DNA from: Plectrocnemia conspersa | Lineage: Eukaryota; Arthropoda; Insecta; Trichoptera; Polycentropodidae | Length of the DNA: 64,000 nucleotides | Assembly: GCA_009617715.1 (NCBI GenBank) | Contig: VTFK01000064.1 | Location: 496,001 to 560,000, forward strand | Reading direction: 5' to 3' | In this document: piece after piece, positions 44,311-57,889 of the stretch | Position numbering within the stretch: the first letter of the stretch is position 1 | How the letters are laid out: each line of letters starts with the position of its first letter | Program-made: the position numbers and the translations under genes | Notes under the pieces: model-generated | The model's database searches: none | The model's input: the letters and a program-made list of their open reading frames with translations, nothing else | What the model was told of the DNA's origin: nothing

Positions 44311-47220
44311 GCAAAATCACATACATACGTATACAGTACAGGTACTATGTACGGTCATTGTGATACCAGACAAGGATATGGTAGATTTCAATAGGGCGTG
44401 TCAGAGATTGTTACGTCCATGATGATGGACCTTCTGCGAAACATCCTTCCGGAATGGTATTGCATGTAAGGACCATTTGCATCATCGGCAGGGCTGTCAA
44501 AGGATTCAACATATATTAAAAAAATATTCTTTTTACCATATTTATAATATTCTGATAATTATTTATAATTCAAGTTTTTCGAATATATATTATACGTAAA
44601 TATAATTTTTATTTACCTTTTTAATAAACACATATATAAAAATATATAGTATATCCATGCCCATTTTAAAATTAAAATATTTAAGCTTTTATTAATTTAT
44701 ATTTAATTATAAATATATTTTCAACCCTATCTATCACGTATGGAAAGTATCGTCGTCTGTCGTGTGATGTCCAAAACGGAAGCACCACGTAGTTCATATC
44801 CACTTCAATAGGATCGCCGATTGGAATCACGTGAATATACGTCTAACTCCGGGTCATTTAAATTGCTATTCCATATAAGCGTATCCAAACATTTTTGCCA
44901 TTTTTTATTTGATTGATTTATAAATAAATATTATCTGAAATAAACACATTGCATACCAACGTTTTAAGGTCAAATAAGTGTTATTTATTGTTGTCAAAAT
45001 ATGGGTCACGAACCAATAAAATATGTTTTATTTAGGAGCCACTGACATATTAACGGCTTTTTAAAAAGGTTAGGGATTAATGAATGTGCGTATAAAAGCC
45101 GACGGATGATGACGGGATGTAAATAATTAAAATGGTACTCAAAATGTGTTTTATTACCTAGATACGCAAAGAAACGAAAAGAAAAATATAGATTTTTTTT
45201 CAATTACGAGACAAAAATAAAGACATACAAGAAAAGAATAAATTATATCATATTTATTTATCTATTTTCAAAACATAGCAACAGATTTTGAAACAAACCG
45301 TCGAAAAGATTCCCTTTCGATTTATGAATGCTTTTAATGCATATTTATTTATCCGTCACGCGAATAACTGACGCAAATTGTCAATAATGTAAAATACCAT
45401 TGGGTACGTATATACAAAACAAAAATGCAATTGTCTGTCAATATCTAAGGAATTCAGCCGAAATTGTGCATTGTTTGTAATAAATTTGAGGGCCATTGTA
45501 AGACCGTTAAATATTTACGTGAGCTATATTTTGATTATTTAAATAGAGAGAAGATGCTAGCTTTGCTTCTCCTAACGTGATCCAATAAATTTTGGAACAT
45601 CGCTTAAGAGCAGTTACTTTGGCTTGTTACCTTAAGTATTTACTTTATTTTAACTTCACTGTTATTTTATTACTTAAATATGAATCCAGTCTCCAGGGCT
45701 CTACCCTTGGGTGGTCAGTCCCCCAGAAACAGCTACGTTTTCAGAGGGCTTTCGTGGCTGTCAGACGCTGCAGCGCAGAGCTACTGTGTCTTCCCAGAGA
45801 GCCAGCGTCCACCAGAGCCGCCACGTAGTCATATCCAATCAAAAACACCACTTTATTTTCATAATGAAATGGATAGCACAGTGCTTGATCGCGCGGAAGT
45901 AAAATTTAATATTTCAAGTAGATTACAGATTTCATCAGTATATAAAAAAATATGCAAATCTAAGACATTGAGATTTCTCTTGCAATACAATTAAGGGGCT
46001 TCCACTAGAAAGTGTCCAAAACAAGTTTTTCAGATATTTGTATATGAGTTAATATAAATTTTATCTATTTTTAATTCAAGAGTATTAGTTTGTAAGCTGC
46101 TCAAACCTGAGTTTTTATTTTTTGTACAAAAAATATATTTGTTAAATATTTTATTAAGTACTTACATTAAAGGGACATAAAAATATTTATTTGTATTTTG
46201 AAATAATATGGTGTACCTTGTGTCCCGGTGAAAATAAGTCAAAAATGGCTTCAAAAACAAGCAATAAATTATTGTACATTGCAATGTGCACTGGGCTTGA
46301 GGAGGTTAAATAATAAAATCGTTTTAAATACCAATCATATATCTGAAATTAGTGCGTAAATTTATTTAATTGAGCAATTGTATCTTGATGGATTTTTTTT
46401 GTTATACATATCAATATTTTTGTTATACCCTCAATTTTTATTACGATGAATATTATTTTTATCTTATACAATTTTGTGCATATTCTCCTCAATTAATCAC
46501 GAATAGTTGTAAAGCAGCACCGGGGGGATATTGGGGAGGGATCAGAACGGATGTAATTAAATGAGCGTCGCTTCGGTTACTGTCTCCTTGTTTGTCCAAT
46601 ACGGGATAACAAAGGTTTTTATATCCACCATAGTATTCGCCAATCTCGACGTGTGCATCTAACCTATGTATGGGGATTGAAGAAGAAAAATGAATGAATT
46701 TTTCACGGATTTCTTCCTTCACTTGCTGGTCGTGTGCCCTTCGTTATGCATATTATTTGTGTTTATCTCTGAATTCTATTGTGAAGCATATTTTGTATGA
46801 AAGGGCAACAATTACCGAATCAGGCACGGAACAAAATAGATCTAAACGCTTCCGATGCGGAGCTAAAACTACTTGATGAAGATAATGGTGGTTCGTTCAT
46901 TGAAAATTAGTATAGGCGTATGTGAAAAACTTATAATTTTAATTTACGCAATGATGAATATTATGAATTAGTAATATTAGTGACGAGAAGCCTATAAGAA
47001 TCTAACTTTTATTAACTAAGTAGTTACAAAAATATTTAAACCAACAAGAATCTAATCTATTAGAAAAATGCAATAAATTTGAGAAACCAATTAGAGATTT
47101 TAATTTTATTCAAAACTATTTTTTATATATTAGTTAAGCTACAGTTATATTTTTAATTATCGGGTTTCAATCACTGGTCATACGAATCAGTATAAATTAA
47201 GTTAATATTCCCGACTTAAT
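44310..47220. other. Intergenic stretch
   Basis: No gene supportable. Overlapping frames in a GC-richer patch at 45690-45840 (for example 45680-45994) have no recognisable domain, and three frames are open at once, which argues against real coding. Another GC-richer patch lies at 46500-46720. Confidence 0.35.
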
Positions 47221-47241
47221 TGGGGCAGATTGTGATTTTTT

Positions 47242-47462
47242 CATCGCGGTGAAAACGCTCGATTATCAAACGTTTATATTAAAACTTTTTGTAGCAATAT
47301 TACGAGTGAGAATCAAATAAATCACAACTAATTTTGCCTTACTGAAGAGCGCAAAAAACAATTATCCCTTCTCAGAATGCAAAAATTCACGTCAAAAGCA
47401 ATAAAATCGTGTTGGTGCCGTCGTAGTGGGAACTATCGGTAACGAGCGTTCCCACTGCGACG
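47242..47462 (-). repeat. Short dispersed inverted-end repeat, copy M1
   Basis: On the minus strand begins CGTCGCAGTGGGAACGCTCG and ends AACGTTTGATAATCGAGCGTTTTCACCGCGATG in two parts. The two ends form an imperfect inverted repeat of about 20 bp. The interior matches M2 (41387-41594). No coding content; MITE-like, about 221 bp. Confidence 0.68.
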
Positions 47463-47479
47463 CATAATTATTTGACAGC

Positions 47480-50400
47480 GGCGTGTCTGAAATGAAATGT
47501 CGCATAGTAATATTGTTATTCCACATTTTACTTTGGTACCGGTCGCCGGAATGACCATCTATGAGTTTTCTATTTTAAATACATACGTAAATAAGAGTAT
47601 CGAACCAGTATTATAAAAGATCTGACACTTGTTTACATATGAGTAAAAGACGGCCAAGAAGAGACGAGCCAAAACACTACATGGATACGAGACACATCAG
47701 CAGATAATCTAGAACATCACGACAGATTCCAACTACTCCATGAAATCACAGCCGATAATAATACAACTCGACACGCCATCCAGTGAAAACTCTCTGACTA
47801 CCAAGATCTGCTTATTCAACTCGATAGCAGCATTTAATAGCTCTATATCTATGATAATTTATTTATATTTATAAAATAAATTATTACTAGTTTTTCCGGT
47901 ATCTATTTAACTGCATTGCTCTTATTGCATATGTATATATTTTCAATTATATTGATCATGATATGAGATGAATGAATAGTAATTCCTATTCTTGCCAACG
48001 ACCTCATTTACATTTATACAGATTATAAAATATTCTCTATTTTAATCCCATGTATCTTTCACTCAATTAGCTCAACGATATCAATTTTCATATTCTAATT
48101 ATCTACCAGAACCATACCCTCCTCCTACCAAAGTCGTACAAGTTAATCTCCTTCAACACAATGCCACCAGTATATTTGCGACTTACAAAACGCTAACGTG
48201 TAAAATTGCGGTCTTCATCCCCCATAAGAATTCAATTATTGCAAAACTGCCAGAACATCGCGACTCTGCCCCAAATTGTCCATTAACATTGATCCCTACG
48301 ACCAGTACACACAAAATCCATATTCCTTTGAACGACTCAAACCCTCAGTGTATAGCATCAATCACAAATTGCGAGGCACCCTGGGGCGAATCACATGTGT
48401 GTACCTAGATCCCCTCGCGGTGCTGCCATTATTGTAAGGTATTCGACTAACTCTATATTTAGTAGGGTGCCCAAGTTTAATAATGTTATTATTTGTGCTT
48501 ACTCTTTGAATCACCCTCTCGTTGGCTACTAGCGATTTACTTCGACTCGTATTCACGATGCTCGCAGTTTTGTCAGTGCCTAGGTTTAGGCTAAGGGTGT
48601 ATGATGGGTTTAAATTTTGTTGAATCGCACCGCGGTCCCATTATTCGAATAATCAAGAGGCATTTAGGGGTATTTATTTACCGTTTACATCCAGCTTGGG
48701 GGGCGATTCGCTTGTGCAAAGGGTGAATCAAACGTTCAAGTGTTGAATTCCTAATTAATGTAATCATCGTTCGAAAGTTGTTTGATTAACGCTTTACTTG
48801 ACAATTTGTATTCAATTTTGTGTTTGATAATCAAATTTTAGCTCTAGCGTTATGTATTTTTTTACGTTCATTTATCGTGTTTTTATGTTTTATAATCAGA
48901 ATTCATATCACATAAGAACGACAATTAGGTCCATGACAAATTCAAGCTATACAAAAAAATTACTTTTGCAAATTAAATTATTGCTTTATATAATAGTAAT
49001 AATATATTGGTTTGATACAAAAAACGCATTTCAGTTATTCGTATCCTCTATGACACTATAGTTAAAGATCTATAATTTGCAATCCTCGAATACCTAAATA
49101 CTCTTTCTTACTCGAAAAAGTTTAAGAAAAGGTTCTTGAGATATCTTTATAAGAGGAAATTTAGTTATATATTATATAGATCGTTGCGAACATTTAATAT
49201 ATTAACATTCGAATACACATAGTATTCAATAGTGCACTGTTCTAATATAATTATTTTAAATCATCTTAAAATTATTAATTTATATATTTAAGTTATTTAT
49301 AAATAATATAATACATTCGCCAGTATCTAGTAAACAGTTTTTTTAATAACTGCATAATAAATCAATTATCCTAATCAAAGACTAAACAAATATTTTAAGA
49401 AAAATGTTACAAATATTGTAAAGGAAATATATTTATGAAATATCAAAATTTTATGTATTATACATAATTTATTATATATTATATTATTTTGTACGATTAA
49501 CTTATTATAACAAGTTATTATTATAGTTCAATCAACAAAAATAAACTAAATTATAGAAAGAATTGTGTATAAGTACATATATTTCCAATTAAAATCGCAT
49601 CGTAAATAATAGGAAATGTATATATATTTTATATTTTCCTTAAAATTTGTACTAAACTTATACAAAATTTCAGCTTCAAATTGTATTTTAAAAACCAAAT
49701 TAAATTAATATTTTTTTCTATTTTTTTTAATTTGCTGTTTTTATAGGATTTAGTATATATAATAGATTTTATACAGATATTTCCTAGTTAGTTATGGAAT
49801 GAAAAATCCCTTTTAAAAATATTCACCATCATTATAACAAAAAAATATGGGTTTTTCATAAGATGTTTAAAGATTCTGTCATTTTAATTTCTACTGCACA
49901 ATTATCGCATCTATTTCATATTTTAACGTTTAATTAAGCTTTTTCTCTTTTATATTTATATTATTATTTTCATATGCATTCCCATTTCCACTTTTACTTA
50001 AATTCTTGTTTTCATTCTCTATTTAATTGATATTTTTTCATATTCTTAATTTAACTCCCATTTACGTTTCATTCTTACTCTCCCAAATTGTTATTAATTG
50101 TTTAATGGTATAAAATTGCTCAATAAAGTATTAAATTTCATTGTAAGAATAGCATTCATTTAATATATTCCCTCATAATATTTTTTTTATATTTTATTTG
50201 GCCTAATTTATTGATTCGCACTAAAAAAAACTTGATGGACAAATTCAATGACAGTTCTATACATGATAAAGCGTTTTAACCCCATTTTTTTTTAATTGCA
50301 CACTACCGTGAGAAACATTTTAACAGCTAGTACTGCAAAGTATCCACTATAAACCACAAAGGATTAAAATATCTTTGATAAAAGATAACGCGTGCATTCA

Positions 50401-53400
50401 GATGTGCCCTCAAAACTGCCGTTCCTTATCTGCTCTAGCGCCTAACAAAAATTTATTTTTAAAATACTCGCAACCTTCTGTAATTAGTCGTCCCTCTGAA
50501 AAGGAGCGGACAATAAAATCTTCCTTGGAAGGAGGCCATGAAATATGTTATTGACCGCGGAGTCGACCGTGTATCATTATCTTTCAGAAAAATTTTCTAC
50601 TGACATTAAAAATTGAACATCCGCTTTAGAGTTCAAGGCATCTGAACTTCAAGAACCCTCTAAATTATGACAACAACTAAGAGGAGGCTGACTTAACTTC
50701 AGACCAGTGAAAATTGCAGCTTGACGTCCACTAATCCAGCTCAAACTTACTTCAGAGACTACGAATAAAATAATTAACTTTCTCATAATACAGAATAAAC
50801 CCCAAAATTAGGACACCAGCAGATAATACATATTTCACATACTCAAGTAGAACTATTTTAAAACCTGTAATTTCAACAAAATATGTTGCTATTTTATTCT
50901 TTATTTGATTCGATTGCTCCTTGACTTTGATGATCATTGTTTTTCCAGTTTAGATTAATGTTTTGTTTGGTTACAAAATAAACACAATTCAGTAGCAAAA
51001 TCAGAACGCTCCTCAATACTAGCGATATTAAATTTCATAACTAATAAAGTTTAAAATGAACATGTAAAATAGCATGTATCTGAATGAACTAGAGTTTATA
51101 ATTTAAAGAAACAATTCATTTACAAACGTTTAATGTCTTTCATACATATAACACGGTGTATTAATCCATTAAATAAAGAGATTGAGTATAGAAAAAAATC
51201 GCTGTTCAAATATAATTATATAGTAAAAATAAAGGTGTTTGAAAATGATTGCTCCAAAATTTCCATAAAAATAACAACAAATCGAACCGTCACGTAACAT
51301 ATTCCGGTTAAATTTTAACTCACGTCCGACAAATCAACATCATTTGAGTATCGCTGTCATTTGCAGTAGTGCATTTTCATAATCGGTTTACGTGCGCGTA
51401 TATCACGCAAATATTGATAAATCTGCACGCAATTCATTTGTATGGGCCCCCGATAGCAGGCTCGAATAATTCACCAGAAACCGATAATGCGTTTTGTACG
51501 TGTGTTTTACAATTCGGAAAATCCATCCGTCAGATTTTCCACCACCGTTCAGTATATTACACCTGCATTGCGGTAAAGCTATCGCAATGTATACATATTC
51601 ATGTCTTTTAGTTATACGAGAACTGGAGTTATGGAATTTAAACAAAGTAGCGAGAACACAATTTTACATGAGGGTTATAGCAAATATGAACCTACAGTAT
51701 GCAGCAAAATATCTATGTGGATTTTATTTAAATCTCTAAATTATTAACCGAAATAAACCAATCGTTTTTGCAGACATTTTATGATACTGTGAAATGAACA
51801 CGGCAATTTTCTTTCGCGTCACCTCACCCTTACAGTGAGAGTAAGGGTGAGGTGACGCGAATATAATATTTGTTAAAAAATATGTAGGAATCTAGAAATA
51901 ACCTGCAAAAAGTTTTGAAAATACGTTTAGTATATATTCAAAACATATTTTAAGCTTGTACACATAATAAACACAAATAACTATTTGGCTAATATTGCTT
52001 CAGTCAATAAATTTGTAAAAAAGAATGTAGAGTAACTTAAAAATAAACCACAAACAATTCTGGAAGTAACGAGAAAAATTTCTACTTTTGCCCAAAATTA
52101 AAACTAGGAAACTCATATTTCTACCAGGTTAGGTTATGTTATATAAAATATTTATTTATTTAGCAGTTAGGTAATTTTTTAATTACTCTTCTGTAATACT
52201 CTTAAGGGTTTTTCATTAAATAATGCTTTCAAATAAAATCAACATAAAAAAAAAAATTCTACATAATAATTTAAATATCGCAAACCAGTATTTTATTTTT
52301 AAAAACAATGGTTTACAATTTTTCAAAATTTTAATAAAAACGGTTTTTATAAACCACATTAATGTCAATAATTCCATATTTCACATTAAATCGATTTCTG
52401 TGTGTGTTAAAATTACTAGACTGGTCTAAAGTCTCTAAAGGAGTGTTTGAAGTCTTCTAATTAAAGTTCTTGGTATTTGCTCTCAGCTATTAGGTTTATC
52501 ATTCAACTTAAAACATAATCTTATATGGAAACAAATATCACAGAAAATAACTTATATACCTAACTAGGGAAAAACACATCACGAGAAGCTGAAACTCTTC
52601 GGCATACCGTTTCGGTAAAAAAATGGTTATAAACTTTATTTTATTATTGCATTTTGAGAAGACAATTTTTCACTTCCACTCCTGCAGATATCCAAGTCTC
52701 ACAAGTAGCCTTAAATATGATTAAAATAACTATAATAAATTCAAAATACATTATGTGTTTGATGATACAATTAGAAGCGTATTGTGCCTTCATAAGAGTC
52801 TAGTCATGCATATTCATAAAAAATAATACTTTTTTTTATGTATAATGTATAACTGCCAAGCCTGCATTATACACAAGTAAATTGACATTTAAAGTATGCA
52901 TATATAAAATTTAACTGTATTAGAGAACCGAGTTAGGCATTAGGCATGGGCGCCAAAAACGTCGATACGGCCCTGTGTGCGGTTTGAGGGTGAGTGGTTT
53001 AGCCAGCCGCAGCTAGCCCATAGCCACAGCCGCACAATGGCGGACAGTGAGCTTTGTCATTACAAGTATTATTTATGCATTGTGCATTAAGCAGCATTTG
53101 TGCAACGAGACCGCGTCACACTTATGCCGACACACTTTACCATCTGATGGGGTGGCCATAGTTTCTGATTTGCGCGGGATAGATTTTTTTACGTACATTC
53201 TTAAAATATTACAATAAAATATGAGTTAGGAGCAGCAAGTGTAGCAAGTGATTTTTGTCTTGTGTTAAGAAATACAGATATCCATCGACTATATGAATTG
53301 AAATAGTATTTATAAGGTACTAAAAATACGAGTTCCAAATAAGACTATTTAAACTATTTCAACTCTAGCTCCTGATCTCAAAAAGCATATACGACAATAA

Positions 53401-53420
53401 TCTCTCGTCAATACTATTTA
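47480..53420. other. Intergenic stretch
   Basis: No gene supportable. Less AT-rich patches without coding signatures occur at 47640-47840 (possibly a LINE 3' piece), 48360-48740 (with two similar GGGGCGA(A/T)TC segments near 48383 and 48701), 50370-50730 and 52940-53160. The rest is AT-rich. Confidence 0.35.
51813..51861. repeat. Perfect 21-bp hairpin with 7-nt loop
   Basis: Arms 51813-51833 (TTCGCGTCACCTCACCCTTA...) and 51841-51861 are perfect complements around AGTGAGA. The arms are GC-richer than the surrounding DNA. Confidence 0.88.
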
Positions 53421-53689
53421 CATCTAAACTAAGAGTGTCCAAACTTTTGGATCTACTGGGCCGAATCGCCCGACAAAAATTGTTAACTATAGTGTAGTCC
53501 ATATTACCAATGGGTCGACTACAACTTTCCTTTTTGCACAAAAAACAATAATATATTATACTTATTATAAACAATGAACTCGTTTTTTCGATATCTGTTT
53601 TAATAATGGAAGTAGCGATGCAAGAAGATAAGATAAATGTAAGATAAATGTATTCTCTAAAATAGACGTCATAAACAAAACATAATCTT

Positions 53690-55215
53690 AGAGTGCATTT
53701 TATTATTATTTATACAGAAATAAAAGGAGTGGATCATTGCCTTCAAAAGCACCCATTTTCTAGAAAATATTTTAACAATAAGCATTAATAATCAAAGAAA
53801 CAGAGTGTATTTTTTTAATGCGGCTCTGTTTTTGTTAAAGTTAGGTGGGAGGAAATACCTAGCGAATGTTGTATGTACCCAACGAGTAGCAGTAAATCTA
53901 GGTATTTCTTCTTAATTTTCAGATCGACGAAAGTGGAAGAAACCAAGAAATAACAATGAATCAACAATAACACCAACTGAATTAAATATTTTTAATGTTT
54001 TTATAGATTGTGTTATTGGTAATTTTACAACTAAATTTTATGCAGCAAAAGAAATAAAAATGCATTCAGTTTCATGTGGTTATTTCGCGTTTTGGATGAT
54101 GATGAGATTCGGGAAAAGGCAAAAAAACTACGAAACAAATATAACGATGATCTTGGTGAGAAGAAATCTGAAGAAATATTACATTTAAAATCAATATGTG
54201 ATGCAAAAATTGAAATAAAAAATATTGTTCCGATACAGTTGCTAAAAAAAATCAATCAACTCTGAATATTGTTATTGTTTAAGATAATTTTGTACAATAT
54301 CAGTAACTGTGAGAGACGTCCTTTGGAGGAGGGACAGGTGGGGACATACATTCGTTAAAATACTATGAATCTTAATGAAATCAAAATATTAAAAAATACC
54401 ACTGAAATGTTGTCCTTGATTCTCGGGTTATGCCTCAAAGAAAATCTAAGAAAAATAGTCTTAAATCTATCCGAAAAATATTTTTTAAAATATCATTTCA
54501 ATGAAATCATATCAAAATATATTTTCACAGTTAGATATATACATACAATTTATATTTATCAGTGAAAATTTAATTTATATGGCAGGTGCTAGTAAAATTA
54601 TATTATTACATTTACATACTTATCATTATTTATTTATATTTATAAATTTTACAGTAAATGTGTATTTTTCAGTGAAGATAAATTTTCACTAAAAAATATT
54701 CAAATACATTTTCAACAGTAGATATATATTTCTATTAGCGAAAATATATTTTATATAATAACTGATGGGCGCTGGTGAAATTATATGCGCTCTAAAATGT
54801 CTATGATACTAAGCTTTATAGTTGCGAAACGTCCATTTGCTGTTCAAACCCAAACCTAACACAATGAAAGTTTACAAATAGTTATAGTTTTAGAACTTTT
54901 ATTAGTTCAAGTCCAAAATACAAGCTAAACCAACTCATCTCTTAGAGAAAAATAAGCGGAAGAAATACAGACAGACGTCGCATCTCGCATACCGCACCAT
55001 AGTCTGTCTGCACTACGATATTACACTCTATTTTTAAAATATTAAAGTTATCTTTTTCGATATTACAACGGACTTTTGATATGAGAGTATTGATTAAAGC
55101 GCAAAAACAAATATCGCTTCTCAGAAGGCAAAAATTCACGTCAAAAGCAATAAAATCGTGTCAGCACAGTCGCAGTGGGAAAGCTTGGTAAAGAGCGTTC
55201 CCACTACGACACGAC
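53690..55215 (+). mobile_element. hAT-like composite element, copy B
   Basis: Aligns with 15370-16855. The transposase C-terminal part is better kept: FNVFIDCVIGNFTTKF, then NAFSFMWLFRVLDDDEI and KKLRNKYNDDLG, EEILHLKSICDAK, QLLKKINQL (to 54265), resembling the C-terminal region of ZMYM1/TTF-type hAT transposases. Downstream are eroded MITE ends, the TCAGTGAAAA-rich block and the terminal segment shared with the short repeats M1 and M2, ending TTCCCACTACGACACG. Inactive. Confidence 0.68.
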
Positions 55216-55224
55216 GTTTATAAG

Positions 55225-55227
<3 letters not shown>

Positions 55228-55253
<26 letters not shown>
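55228..55253. repeat. (TA)n microsatellite
   Basis: An uninterrupted run of about 25 bp of alternating A and T, directly after composite copy B. Confidence 0.85.
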
Positions 55254-55257
<4 letters not shown>

Positions 55258-55259
55258 CT

Positions 55260-57230
55260 AGTTTTTAGATATCATCAATCAATTTAATCGTTAAAATGCA
55301 TTATTTTTAACATGTTAAACATATCAAAACCAAATTTACAGAAATTCTTTTGAACTACATTATAATGATATACATTACAAATTTAATTTACATAAGGATA
55401 CGAAAAAAAATACGGAGAATTTTTTTCTGTCAATTCGATTTTTTTTAATAAAATTATAATCTAGATCCTATAACTCCGTTTTTTATAACTAATCATTTTT
55501 TAAATATTATATCAAATAGTAATGTTTTCAAAAATATGATATTTTAAAAAAGAAGAGCGATGTGATTTATAAAAATAAATATATTTTGCTATAAATATCA
55601 AAATTTATTTAGATCAACGACATAAAAGCTTTATTATGTACACCTATTATAGATTAATAACAACATAAATACAGCAATTTGTCGATGGTATAAAAATACT
55701 GAGAGCCCGTATAACCCTTTGACGCTTTGTCACAAAGGGATTACTCTAACTCGCTTACTGGGTATTTATTTACAAAATAATGGATGTACCAGAACAAATG
55801 GACCTTTTGTTGTCCTTTGATAACTATAATAGTGAGTACACGAAGCCATATAATATTAAACATGAATACAAATACAAAGAAATAATCTAATATTTTTGGC
55901 TTCCTAACCAAAACACGCGTATCTTAAATTTTAATATTATATATAATATACAATAATATGTATATATAAATTAAAATTAAATAAACATCTACATACTAAA
56001 CTTATATGAATAGAATTTATAGATATATTTTCATTGTATCAAAACGTAATATGAGTTTCAAAGAAAGGCCGCCGATTTTTTATTAGATTATATTCCATTG
56101 TGTTTTGTTGAATATAATTTTAACAAAGGAAGGGAATTCTATGTAGGACTTCTACTTTTTTAATATATATGTCGCAAATGTATATTTAACAAAAAAATCA
56201 TATTATGGTGGAGGATGATCATTCTATCTAATAAATCTGATATGAAATATCAAATTTATACAATGAAAACATAATTAACGTTTGAACATTCATATGCAAA
56301 TCGCATCACAGATTAAAATCTAACTAATACATTTAACATCGGTTAGTCCAATTCCCACGACCGTGCCAACACGTTCGTTGTCAAATTGATAACATGACAA
56401 ACAAACAATTGTTTGTAGAGTCATCTTGTAGTACTAGTTCTGAATATTAACTATGTAATCGATTTGTTGTTCTGTGTATTACCATGTACTAGATATTTTC
56501 CCGATAAATTCTCTAGCTAAATAGCTTAGAACTTAAACTACATATCAAACCATTTGCATGATAACTAAATGAACAATTATTAGCACAAATCAAATGGTTA
56601 AACTACATCCAATACAAACAGAAAGCAAAATATTAAATTAATGAATTTTTTTTTTAAAAATATTAAAAATAACGTTATTAACTTGTACAAGATCAATAAA
56701 AACAGATTTTCTGTCCTATGCATGTGCAAATAAAACAGTGTTTTAGTGGCCTGCCTAAAAGGAGAGGATAATGCTCTAATGATGTATTTCACTTCCGAAT
56801 AAATTAACGGTAAAACGGAATTTATTCTGAACGGCACACATAAAGAAATAATGTATGCTTTTTTTAAACTAAATTTAAATAAATAAAAAAACACAAAAAA
56901 AAAGTTTTCTAGTGAAATTTCAAATTCCATTGTTGCTGGATTTATGCAACCCAGCATTAATGCATATCAAAACAAAACATAAAACAATATTATTAGGTTA
57001 TCTCGAAATATTTTTTTTAATTTAATTTTTAACAATCAGTCTTTTGTAATATCTGTTTGATACACATCTAGATTCCATAATAATATATTTAGAAAACAAT
57101 TACGATGACAAAATTTTTAATAAGTGAACAATTTGTACGAAATTGAATGTTATATATTTTTCTTTTAATTGCAAACTACGGCCAATAAGAACATGTTTGA
57201 TGTGATAGGTGATTTAATACATATTCATAA
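55260..57230. other. Intergenic stretch
   Basis: AT-rich; nothing recognised. The 119-codon minus-strand frame at 56957-56598 is Phe/Leu/Lys-rich as expected from AT-rich noncoding DNA. Confidence 0.4.
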
Positions 57231-57239
57231 AAATCAAGG

Positions 57240-57880
57240 AAGGCTAAGAACATTTCGAACAGAAAATTAGGATATGAAGAATATTCTTGGATGTGTGAAA
57301 CCACCAAAAATAGACAATGATGTCCTAGCTGAAGAAATCCTACTCAAACTATTCATTAGCTACCCATAAAAAACTAAGTCTGTCCGATTCAACAGTGCAT
57401 AGACACATCAAGAATATTGGGAAGGCTTGGAGACAAAGTGTATGGATTCTAAACGAATTAAGCAAAAAAACAACTCGGGATGTATACGCATATCCCTTTT
57501 GGAGCTTTTGAATTTGTCTTTTCTTAATCATTTTCCATTAACCGGAGATGAGGATTGTACGAGAGCAATTGTTGTATAAGACAGTGGTTATCCAAATGCC
57601 AAGTGGCAGAAAAAACCTCGAGGTCCGGACTTACTATAAAAAAAGTTATTTTGAGTGTATGTAAAATCTCAAACCTGGCCAAACAATAACAGCAAACTTC
57701 TGTTGTGGACGACGAAGTAAAATAGGTCTGCACTTGACAACAGATGTCGAATAGTTCTCTAGCACGAAAATGCGCGTCCCAAGCAGCTTCGCTGGAAGGT
57801 TTTATCATATCCACCGTATTCTTCAGACCTTGCTCTTTCCAACTACAATTTATTTCGACCGATACAATAGTCTTGAGCTG
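57240..57880 (+). mobile_element. Degraded mariner transposon, copy 2
   Basis: Reading across frames gives KKLSLSDSTVHRHIKNIG, KAWRQSVWI and ELSKK (57375-57470), then HENARPKQ (57763 onwards) and SYPPYSSDLALSNYNLF (about 57806-57856). The HDNARPH block with the second catalytic Asp and the YSPDLAPSDYHLF block with the third are recognisable. It aligns at DNA level with 29400-29640 and extends further. Stops and frameshifts make it inactive. Confidence 0.8.
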
Positions 57881-57889
57881 AAAAAAATG

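Noticed and set aside
45680..45994. 104-codon frame in a GC-richer patch (GGQSPRNSYVFRG)
   Set aside because: Three overlapping frames are open at once, no domain is recognisable, and no splice or promoter context supports it.
53430..53530. GTGTCCAAACTTTTGGATCT with GGGCCGAATC, similar to hAT MITE termini
   Set aside because: Only one end is recognisable and no inverted partner or target duplication was found.
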